Source of the DNA: Panorpa germanica
Taxonomy: Eukaryota > Arthropoda > Insecta > Mecoptera > Panorpidae
Length of the DNA: 64,000 bases
NCBI GenBank assembly: GCA_963678705.1
Contig: OY783205.1
Location: 28,015,034 to 28,079,033 of the forward strand
Direction of reading: 5' to 3'
Positions within the stretch are counted from its first letter, which is position 1; the number at the start of each line of letters is the position of its first letter. Shown one piece after another: positions 39,601 to 49,300 of the stretch. A program made the position numbers and the translations under genes. Under the pieces are notes generated by a model. It was not told the origin of the DNA. It searched no databases and was given only the letters and a program-made list of their open reading frames with translations.

Positions 39601-40533
39601 ATAAAATAAAAACTTATTATTCTTTGACTTGACTTGATTATTTCGACTACCAACAACTATAAAACATTACCACAGCACTGACCTACTCAACAAATAACTG
39701 ACGTTAAAATGCATTTCACGTCATTCAAATATGGCCGACCAATTCTAGTGCTAAAACTACAATTCAAACTTTTAATTGCTATATCTCCGTCAACATTTAG
39801 ATATTTAATAAAATAGAGACGCCAATACACATTTATTAACGTCAATTGAAAAATTGACCACTAAAAAATGAGGACACAAGCCCATTCTAAGTGTATATAT
39901 TTACGAACCTGCCAGCCAGCGCTGAAGATGCGGTGAACGGAAATCCGGACATCAAACCGCGGCCCAAAGAAGCGATGCATAAGTTGAGAATCAGAATGTG
40001 GCTCTTAGAGCACAGCAGCCCGGAATTCAAGTGGAGGAAGGAACTGGCAAGCCACCCGTTGAAAATAACCCCTGTCAGACCTTCGTCACACACGTGCGCA
40101 ATTAAAGACATTAAACATTTTATAGCGGAGCGATATATCATTAACATGAATCGGTTTGTGGCATGTACAAATCAACTTCTAATACTTGAAAATCATTTTC
40201 ACAGGGTGTTTCAAATGAGGCAATACCTTTTTAAAACCGCGCTTCTTCTGTTCTATACGTTTCTAATAGTTCATCTTTTATGAATATGTAGTGTAGACAA
40301 TTACAATTTATTACACTATCCTACACAATAGAACACCTTCTCCAATCAAAAGAAAATTTAAATTTAGTTAAACATTGCACTACAAAAATCTGATGTTTTA
40401 GAATAGGGCTTTCTTTTATAGTGTCACTTTAAAAAGGTAAAAAACTTTCAAATATAAATTTAGGAGTAACTTACCGAATATAAGTATGCAGGCTCCAAGT
40501 AAGGTCCTGTGGGAATGATCCAGAATATCCCAG
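36627..40533 (-). CDS. Opsin-like GPCR lacking retinal lysine (gluopsin-like)
   Basis: Exons in gene order are 40475-40533, 39909-40071, 39166-39293, 38445-38661, 38280-38364, 37508-37645 and 36627-36761. Phases agree at every junction. Together they give about 305 residues covering TM1 to the C-terminus; the first exon with the start codon was not found. Opsin/RGR marks are GRWLFG before TM3, CQLFGF with the TM3 cysteine, and ERF in place of DRY. TM4 has CWIWSLL, followed by PPLFGYGRY and GVSCDLDF with the second disulfide cysteine. The TM7 stretch reads APLGCEAAAVFPVLSY. Aligning its final Tyr with Tyr306 of NPxxY puts Glu at position 296 without gaps. There is no lysine in TM7, and NPxxY is PVLSY. 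Glu296 and a derived NPxxY are the published hallmarks of gluopsins, relatives of RGR and retinochrome. Covalent retinal binding is therefore not expected, and the ligand is unknown. No frameshifts or stops, so it looks maintained. Confidence 0.85.
38694..38800 (+). repeat. Possible dispersed repeat shared with 52222-52340
   Basis: TTATTTAACGTAATAT and the following TTTTAC...TAACGTTA resemble the block at 52222-52340. The match is diverged and lies in an intron of the opsin-like gene. This is low-grade evidence for an old interspersed element. Confidence 0.35.
39345..39890. mobile_element. Short DNA transposon (MITE-like) in opsin intron
   Basis: About 546 bp bounded by inverted termini: GAATGGGCTTGTGTCCT near 39349 and its reverse complement at 39871-39887. 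It has no coding capacity. The interior from about 39462 to 39830 recurs at 63650-64000 with few changes. It sits between opsin exons 39166-39293 and 39909-40071, ending 18 bp short of the splice donor of the latter. Target-site duplication is unclear. Confidence 0.75.
40199..40236 (-). repeat. Dispersed repeat terminus, copy 3
   Basis: Reverse complement of the element end seen at 16182 and 22338 (AAAAAGGTATTGCCTCATTT then GAAACACCCTGT). It lies in an intron of the opsin-like gene. Confidence 0.55.
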
Positions 40534-41816
40534 CTGCAAGAGATAGGTAAAACAGATGACATTATTGCTGAGATTGAAATCACATTCAGGTACTACACAA
40601 TGTTGACATACAATGACATGCTAGGATACTTCCCAAAGTGTAGTTTTCAAGAAGAGAAAGAATCAAGAACCGAAACGAAACTCGTCGAAATATAATACCA
40701 TGTACAATGTGCATAGAAAATTATTTTTTTATTTAATTTATTTCATGTTGGTCTAATTCCGACATAATCGCTATTAGCCATAATCGACAGTGCCTAAATA
40801 TAAATTAAAGTACTGATATTGTATTCTAATTGTTAAAATTAGGTGGTACTCTGCAAGCTTTGTAAGAAATTCCATGAAACATTTATTGCCAGAACGCGTT
40901 CTATGTGTTGCTAGTAAATCAGGCGTTGTGTACCTCCACAAAAATTTATCTTGTGCAGAAGAACTATTAGTTGCCAGTAAATCAGGCGTAGAAAGATTGC
41001 TTTATCTCTAATATGCACCTAGGCTTAGATATTGTTTGATAAAACTACAGAATTATTAGAAATACATCCGCGAAAAGAGTTGAATGCACCAACACTCATC
41101 GCGCTTATCTATTTAAGCCCGTAATAAATTGGACTTGAATGATTATTTCTCGCTTCAATTTTTAATAACAAGGTGTCACTGTTATCATTTATTGACTTTC
41201 GCGTCCCCACTTAATCTTTACACATGATGATTACACAGACGGCCATATGGCGACCTTCCCGCATCGCAGTATACGCAGCGTGGTTTTCTATTCAAGGAAA
41301 ACAATAACAAATTTCCCACTATGAAAAAATTAATGTTTTTATGTCATAAAACGTATTAAACATAAATTAAACAATGGTGAATGTTTTGCAATCAACTTTT
41401 ATCGTCCGGCGTTGTCTGACATGTGTTATTGAAACAATTTATTAGGTGTTTGAACAAGCTATTTTTATATGATATATGATCAACAGGTTTGAATCTTTGC
41501 TGTGGTGTTAGATGCTTATACATTTATCAATTTTAATTTTCTGTAATCGTTAAATGTACTGAATTATTTATTAGATTATGATAAAGAAAGTGTGGAATAT
41601 GTAAGATACATTAGATATCAGTTTTACCATCGTTTCATATTTTCTGTTGTGTTTATAGGTATATATACTTTCTAAAATTAAAATGTGGATGTTATCTTAC
41701 ATTCATCTAATCCTTTGTGAAACCTAGTAATATTTAATCTTATTTTATAGGTACTTGATTCCTTAAAAAGCTGTATTAGGATTTTATACTCCTTAAAATA
41801 GAGTTCCTAATAACAT

Positions 41817-42070
41817 CCCAGTAAACAATTTGGTGAAGTGCCCTATTTAGTGACGTTTCTATCACTATTTCACTTCAATTATAGTTCACACCAACTTTAT
41901 CTTCATTTGTATTCCAACAGGTGGAGTAATTTCGCCATTTGTAGTCGATAAAGTAGACATTTTATATGAAAAAATGTGAGAAACTGAACTATAAATGAAC
42001 TCTTTTATGACAAAGAAATCATGACGCATCTTCAATATGATGTCAAAGTGACTCCAAAATGTTTACTGGG
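41817..42070 (+). mobile_element. MITE-like element, copy 1
   Basis: 254 bp starting CCCAGTAAACAATTTGG and ending CCAAAATGTTTACTGGG, so it has its own terminal inverted repeats. It has no coding capacity. It is nearly the reverse complement of 42409-42665. Confidence 0.8.
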
Positions 42071-42408
42071 ATATACATACTCGTAAATCCCACAAAGATG
42101 ATTAGCAAATAATTCACAAATTCCCATAAACATCCGGTATTGGATAGTCAACATCCAGGAAGTGGCAATGATATTTGGTAAAAAACAAAATCTTTGGGGA
42201 CTCACAATTTACGGACCTTTTACATAACGTTTACGAAAACGATTTGCGTTTTACAGTTATTCAATCTTTTTTTCTTCAGTTATTTAGGTAATTTTTAGGG
42301 CAATATAAGCTGCACAATTATTTGGTTGGATTAAATTATATTTAGAAAAAAGTAATTATTTAATTTTTTATTTTTCTGGAGAATATTTTTTCCACTCCAG
42401 AGTCTATT

Positions 42409-42665
42409 CCCAGTAAACATTTTGGAGCATTTTGGAGTCACTTTGACATCACATTGAAGATGCGTATGATTTTTTTGTCATGAAAGAGTTCATTTATAGT
42501 TCAGTTTCTCACAATTCTTCATATGAAATGTCTGTTTTATCGGCTACAGATGACAGAACCACCTGTCGGAATACAAATGAAGATAAAGTTGTGGCGAACT
42601 ATAATTGAAGTGAAATAGTGATAGAAACGTCACTAAATAGGGCACTTCACCAAATGTTTACTGGG
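42409..42665 (-). mobile_element. MITE-like element, copy 2 (inverted)
   Basis: 257 bp with the same CCCAGTAAACA ends, in opposite orientation to copy 1 and 338 bp from it. Internal matches include GTGAAATAGTGATAGAAACG against the reverse complement of copy 1. A lone CCCAGTAAA-type end is also seen near 52460. Confidence 0.8.
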
Positions 42666-44255
42666 TTGTATCCAGTTAGAATTCTACATTTTCTACAGTG
42701 ATTGTCAATCGCAGATACATATCTCAACCGATAACAGAAGTACAAATTATTTATTAAGGTACGATTGTACACACATTTGTTTACCTGAGGTAAATTCATT
42801 CATGCCCAACCTCTAGTGACCTTGTGCCATCAGCAAAGATCCGATAAGACCTTGATAATGATTATGCAAATACCCACAGGCCGCTATCTAAACATTTAGA
42901 AAGTAACCAGCCATTTTACACAGGCCTGTGCCAGTCTACATTTCATAAAACTACAACCAAATCATCAGGACCTTGATTTTTTATTATTTTTATTATATCA
43001 TTAGTCCGCTGATAAACTAATTTCCTATAATAGATAAAATAAAATGATAAAAATAATGAAATAAACTTAAATATTAATTTGTCGTTTTTAATGAATCATT
43101 TAGCTGAAATCAGTCTAAAGATAAGGGCTGTTTGTTTTACTGGAAATAGAATTAGTTTTATATTAAATACCGCCGTTAGGTGTGTGAGTGTCTGCGTGAA
43201 AATAGGCGTATACGACGCATGTTTGAAAAGAATGATTTAATTCTTTCAATATTTGTTTATAGTAAATAAATAGTGATAAAAGTAACAGTTTGCATCAAAG
43301 TAACAGCTCACAACTATTAAGTAACGCAGTGTTGTTGTTTCTGTGACAAAAATATAATTAGTGTCCAACGTAAAAATTAACTAATCTTTCTATAAAATTA
43401 AAAATGTTTTAAGTAATATAATAAACTTCTTCAGAATAATATTGTGAACATCTAACATACAGTGGTGAGGTTTTTTATAATTCTTTATAATAATTTAATT
43501 AATTGTTTGTTATGTTATTTAACATAACAAAAGTTACATGCTATATTAACGATTTTAACTAATAAAAAAGTGTGACACTTATAAAACACCTTTTTAAGTA
43601 TTAAAAGCTTTTAAACTAATCAAATGAGATCCTTTTGGATTAAATATAGCTAGGTTTTGCCTTATAAAAGGTAATATTGATGATTTGTGTTTTGCGGGTA
43701 TTAATTACGTTCTATTTCATCAAAGAATCAACATCTGGTTGCTATTTTATTTAATTGATTATATTTCAAATATGAACATAAACTTATTAAGCAGCGATGT
43801 AGTTCATTACATTTTGTATTTGCAACGTTGCTGGCTTGTAACCTACATTTACTGTTTCTTAAAGGTTTTATTTAAATAATTTCGTAAATAGGTAACCTTT
43901 TGATAATTTTCTTTTTGCAATAGTTACAGAAAAGATTATTTTATATACCCCTAGTTTTTGAAAGCCGTGTCACCATTTTTTTATAGTTAAAAGTTTATTA
44001 TGTGGTGAAATTGAGCTAAAAATTATGATTTGTATGGAAAATGACTATTTTTAATCATGTATAAAAAGAAAACTAGTAACCCTAGGTCTCTAAAATTTTG
44101 AGACAGCATGTATTTTAACTATTTGTATCGACCTTCCAAATTTCACAACGTTTTCATCATTTACGTTAACGTCCTGTACCTCCTTAAAACAAAAATGAAG
44201 TATAATATATTTATTTTAGTTCTAGTACTAATCCCTGAGAGATTTACAAATAATT

Positions 44256-45767
44256 ATGGAGCCTGTATCTACAACAGAATTCGACGAGTGGGCTAAAATA
44301 GCTTCCATGTACGATCCAGTATCTGAGCTAGCGCCTACTAATGCGTCAACCAGTCATACAATTCAACTACGTCTGTACGACGTACTCATTCCTATCATCG
44401 GAATTGTTATTATAGTTTTTAATGGAGCCGTTGTTTTCTCAAGTGGACTAATATTGAAAAAAGGTTTGTGCAACCCTTAATTTGAATACAGGTAATCTGC
44501 AAAATAACAATTATTTTACGTAATTTTAGGACAGCAGCCTAGAAGTACGTATCTGTTTTTAGGGAATGTTGCAATGGCGGATCTTGTCATGGGTTGCGCT
44601 GTTTTATTGGGTCAGTTCTATCCCAGGGAATATCGTGACCATGGATCGTGTGCGATTCAAATAGGTAGACTTACATCGAAGTACACTTTCACAATTTGTA
44701 ATAGACAAAGCTAACAAAAGGAATTCTTTCAGGCATGATAGTGTCAAGTACTATCGCTAGCGTTTACTCCGTTGCCTTGATAGCTGTCGACAGGTTCCTT
44801 TACATCATTCATGGTCTTCAGTACCAACGATGGGTCTACCCCACCAGAGCCAGAGCTGTCATTTTGTTAACGTGGATTCTGGGTAAACAAACAATTTGTT
44901 TTTGTACTGCGTTCTGTATTAAGAAATACGATGTTAATTATTAATTTTCTAGGTTGTATAATTGGGTTTCTTCCCGCCATGGGTTGGTCCGGCAGTACAG
45001 AGAATGGGCGCATATGTTGGTTCATCTTATTGGCACCACCTGAACTAATTCTTCTCACTACAATATTGGGAGTTCTACCAATTTTAATCGTTATTATTTT
45101 ATACTCAATCATCCTGTATCATGCCATTAAGAAAGTTATCCAACTCCGTAAAGCCACATCAGAATCAACGAGAAGATTGTCGTACACCCAGCAACAGACC
45201 AGCGGTCTGCGAATATTTCGCGGAGGAGGAACAGCGGCTACAGCAAGTGAAGACCAATTCTCCGATAGCGAAGTTCCTGCAGAGGAAACCCACCAAGAGA
45301 AGAATTTGTGCGGATGTTGTGGAAAATCGAAGACAATGAAAACTAAAAATAAGAACGCACCAGGCCCAAAATCGCCCAGCAAATTTAAGGCGATTAAGGT
45401 TGTGGTGTTGACAACTGGTTTATTTTTTTGCACCTGGGTTCCTTACTTCATCGCTTGCACAATGTATGTGTTCTGCAATCCAGATGAGAATCCAGGTTAT
45501 TGCAGAAATCTTGAAGTAACCATCGCTGGACCGCTGGCGATTTTAGGCTTCTTCAACAGTCTCCTGAATCCAGTTATTTATGCATGGTGGCATAACGGAT
45601 TCCGGGAAACTTTCAAGAAAATGTTTTACAGAGGTAGATGTTGTGGAAAGAAAATTGATGGGAATGCTTCGAACTCTGAGTTTAGCTCCAGCAGAAGAAC
45701 GGGGACAACAAACACTACGTCCAGTCAGGATCTTGCTTTAGCTCCAGTTGGGACTTCAACCGCTTAG
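44256..45767 (+). CDS. Class A (rhodopsin-family) GPCR
   Basis: The four coding exons are 44256-44463, 44530-44664, 44733-44882 and 44953-45767, all joined in phase 1, giving 435 residues. The extracellular N-terminus has an Asn-glycosylation sequon (NAST). Features in order are TM1 near residues 45-68, TM2 with LGNVAMADLVMG, and TM3 ending AVDRFLYI (DRF in place of DRY). TM4 has TWILG, TM6 FFCTWVPYF (CTWVP for CWxP) and TM7 LLNPVIYAWW (intact NPxxY). The third intracellular loop is long, about 95 residues, Lys/Ser-rich with a CGCCG cluster. A C-terminal CC is a possible palmitoylation site, followed by a Ser/Thr-rich tail. The pattern of TM2, TM3 and IIGFLPAMGW in TM4 recalls the adenosine/melanocortin/cannabinoid/GPR119 branch, so the ligand may be a small lipid or nucleoside; this is inference. 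A possible acceptor about 16 bp before the ATG suggests an upstream untranslated exon. Confidence 0.92.
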
Positions 45768-46336
45768 CACAACATCGACTTCAGTGACACCTTTCTTTTA
45801 CATTATTATCTCAAATATTTATACATTAAACTCCTATTTCCAGTTACTAAGTTTGAAGAACTATCTTTAGTAATTACAAATTATTATAGTTAATATAATT
45901 ATAGGTTAAAGTTAAGGTTTAAACATAAATTTAAAAGTAAAAATCAGTAGCTGCGAATGGGGCTTAATTATTATTAATAAAACCAACAATATTCTATAAC
46001 GTACGAGTAATAAAATTATTTTTTATGTTATCATTTAATTATTTATGTATATATTAACGACTAAAAATAGAAAATAAAAAGGTCTTGTATTTTTATATGT
46101 ACTCACACCAGTCCAACTCTGACTCCGAAATTTCTTATAATCTAGACAACCTTGAATAAGAACAAAATTATAAAAAGAATATTTATTTTCTTTTTATTAT
46201 TTTATTTATATGCCAAAATTTGTATAAATTTTGACTTTTTATTTTTTTTTTGCGTATATTATATATATATATTTCTATTTTGAAATTTCGCATATACGTT
46301 TCGCATAAACGAGTAAAACGTTATAAATAAAAAAAT
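45768..46336 (+). terminator. 3' region of GPCR and gap before next gene
   Basis: AATAAA signals at 45976-45981 and 46073-46078 could end the GPCR transcript. The rest, to the start codon at 46337, is very AT-rich and must contain the promoter of the next gene if its first exon is 46337-46540. Confidence 0.5.
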
Positions 46337-49300
46337 ATGAATATTATTAAAAAATTGTCATTTGCTGTTCAAAAAGCTGACGAATTGACTAAAAAGAATT
46401 ATGCCCACATGGATAGTGTTCAAAAGAAAATTAATTCGATGTTCAAAAGAAAGTCTATTATAATGCAGGATCTACGGAGCGCTGATACCAATTTGAGCTA
46501 CGAAGAAATTTACGCTTTTGCTAAGGCATATTCTGTACAGGTTTGTAAATATGATGAGTTAAAAGGTGTGAATCTTTGATTAAAATATTTTGTAGCCTGA
46601 CTGAAGATTAATCGCGGTATGCATCTCTGAAAACAAATGTCTCGTGAAAAGAAATTTATTTTTTGATAATCTTGGTTTTATAATAAATTTCAAATTTATT
46701 TATAAAATTTATTTATTTTTTGGTTTTCAAAAATGAAGTAGAATATTTAAAATTTTGAATCTTTTTCTCTTAAAATTCAAAAAATATTCTGTTATTTATT
46801 TTGTGTGAATAATTTTTTAACACATTTTTGAATACGTTTTTAAAATGCAATCTGATCAAGCCCACCGATCCACGATCAGAAGTGGGATGGGCATAATGGA
46901 GCAAGTAGAACATTTAAAGGAAAAATATAATCAAGTTGAAGCACACACTGCGGAACACACTAAAAAAATTTTCTTTAGACAATCTACAGTTATTGAACAA
47001 ATTAAACACGTAAACAAAAGTGCGACATTAGATGTACAAGAAATTGAGTGCTACGCGAGGGAATACGCTGCACAGGTGTCTGTCTTACTAATTACTAATT
47101 TAATAATTACTGCTAGCGGTATGTAGCGACTAAACTTCGCAGGGTTATTTATTAAGTTGGTACACTTGTTTACGGCTTTCAGTTTTAAGTTTAAAGTTTG
47201 TGTTATGTTAGGGTAGCCATTTAGTTTTAAATTATGTTAAAGTGTAACAAAAACTTCTCAAGGTGGATGAAAATGATGATGAACATACTATAATCAAGAA
47301 ATCTAAAATTAGAGCAGCGCTGCTTTCTTTAGATGCTATTAATGAGACAATTTCGAATCTGGAAAAAGAGGTTTCCATATTTAGAACAACTCACGAAGAA
47401 GCTATGGATAATTTGAACGCTAAAATACTCACAGTGAGAGATTTAATGGGATCGTTGGAAAATGTACAAAATCAAGTTGGATACTTGAATGCGTTGATAG
47501 AAGGTACACACTAAATTTCATTCTTTCCATTTTTTATTTATGTAGATAACATTAAATATTAATTTTAGGAAAACGAATTAACTATGAAAGAAAGAGAAAT
47601 GTTCTAATTCAGGAGCGCCAACTGGTGTTGAAAGATAAATCCATAACGGAACAATCCAGGAAATCAATGATCATCGAGTTGGATAGACGACTTGCAGTAA
47701 TAAAGGAAATGTACGACCATGAGCTGTCGATATGTAAAGAACAACTAGCATTATATAAAAGAAATGTTTTTTTGAAAAAGGATCTTATAGCAGTAGGATT
47801 ATTAGCCGAATATGAAGCATTGCAGGCACAAATGAAAAATGCGACAGTATCTGAAATGTCCATGATACGTACAAAAATCGCGGCAATTAGAGCGGAAATG
47901 CTGCGAAAAGAAATTGAAGATCTGGAGAAAGAAAAGTTGACAGCAACATCATCTGAATTATTGGCTATTTTGGAAAAAATTGAACAGTTAACTCAAGAAA
48001 TGAACGATAAAATTGAAAAAGAAGGTAACACACTAATTTCAACACATCTTTAAGTTATCTAACATGCGGAATATGTGAGGAGGAGATGAGAAAGTTAAAG
48101 TAGAAGTTGCTTTAAGCTCCTCTTACATTCTATATCTCTTCTTCCTGCTCCTTGCATATTCTGCTTCCTCTCTCTGCATCCTCTGGTCTCACCAAGCTTT
48201 ATATTACCTTTATATAGATGATTAAATTTCCTTTTAGGAGCCCGTGCAATTGGTACTAAAATTGTTCATACTGATGTGGAAGGAAAAATGTTTTATATTA
48301 ATGAAAAAGGAGTAAAAACTTACCGGTTAGAGGCACAAAAAAGCGATGAGTACGTGTTAGATATATCGCTGGTTATCTTACAATACTACAGACCGAAAGT
48401 AAACGAATCGGATCTAGAACTGGTTCAGAGAGCTGATGACTTGCAAACTGGCTCAGGGCACTCCAGTGATCTGTCTATAACTAGCAGCCATTCAGATACA
48501 GGCTGTAAGTCTACCTACAGTCAATTCCTTGATAATAATGTAATAATAATTTAGTAAATATTTTCTTTTTATTTAATTCAGTGCATGAAACCGAATGCCG
48601 CAAATATCTTGAGAACAATATGAAGAGAGCCTTAGTCAAAGGGTTCACGCTATGCCTCCAAAGAAATCCTCCTGATCATGTACAGTTCCTTGTTGAATAT
48701 TTAAGGGCGTATAAATTTAACTGTGATAAACAGGATATGAAAACTACCTTATTGTCTCAATTAAAGAAAGCTCGGCTCGACAAGGCTCAACAAACCAAGG
48801 TGATTGAATTGAGGCGTGTTCACTCTTATAATGAATTCATAATTTAATTAAATGTTTTCATTAACAGGCATTGGGTTACACGGCTGCAACATTTGCTACA
48901 ATTCGAAAAGATACACCGATTAATGAAGTGGACTGCTACGAAGCTTTCGACGAACTTACTAACGAAGAAAAGCTCTTCGCGCATTACTCGTCCTTGGTAA
49001 TTCCTTTTAAATCAAGTATTAGCTTACTTGACTTGAGCCTGCTATATTAATTATTACTGAATTATTTCCTAGGCTTGTTGGCATGGTGGCCTAATAATCC
49101 TATTCCAGAGAAGTAGAGAATCTCCCATTATATTCTCGTTGTTACTTCGAATATTCCAGGCTGAACCGTTGGCAGACCTGCGCAGTTCATGTGAACAGGA
49201 GGCCATTGACTTTGAACATTTCGAAGTAAATTATTCTTTAACACAATTATTAACTACTATAGATTATTAAATGATTTTAAGCCGTTGATGTTATTTATAG

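Larger units (their letters stand above)
40534..44255. other. Intergenic DNA between opsin-like gene and GPCR
   Basis: It should contain the 5' end of the minus-strand opsin-like gene and the promoter of the + strand GPCR, a divergent arrangement. No first exon of matching phase was found for the opsin-like gene. A short ATG-containing stretch before a donor at about 42779 is out of phase. Two inverted copies of a short terminal-repeat element occupy 41817-42070 and 42409-42665. The remainder shows nothing. Confidence 0.55.

Noticed and set aside
39891..40283. 130-codon + strand frame
   Set aside because: It is the antisense shadow of the opsin-like exon at 39909-40071, whose minus-strand reading has splice sites and conserved GPCR motifs.
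36627..40533. Reading the opsin-like gene as a pseudogene because the retinal lysine is missing
   Set aside because: All seven exons have matching phases and usable splice sites with no stops or frameshifts, and Glu at this site defines a known class, so loss of function by decay is the weaker explanation.
46337..48799. Treating the coiled-coil/Dpy-30 part as a separate gene from DPP3 copy 1
   Set aside because: The first DPP3 exon lacks a start codon, its phase continues from the Dpy-30 exon, and the 68-bp gap cannot hold a gene boundary; RNA would settle it.
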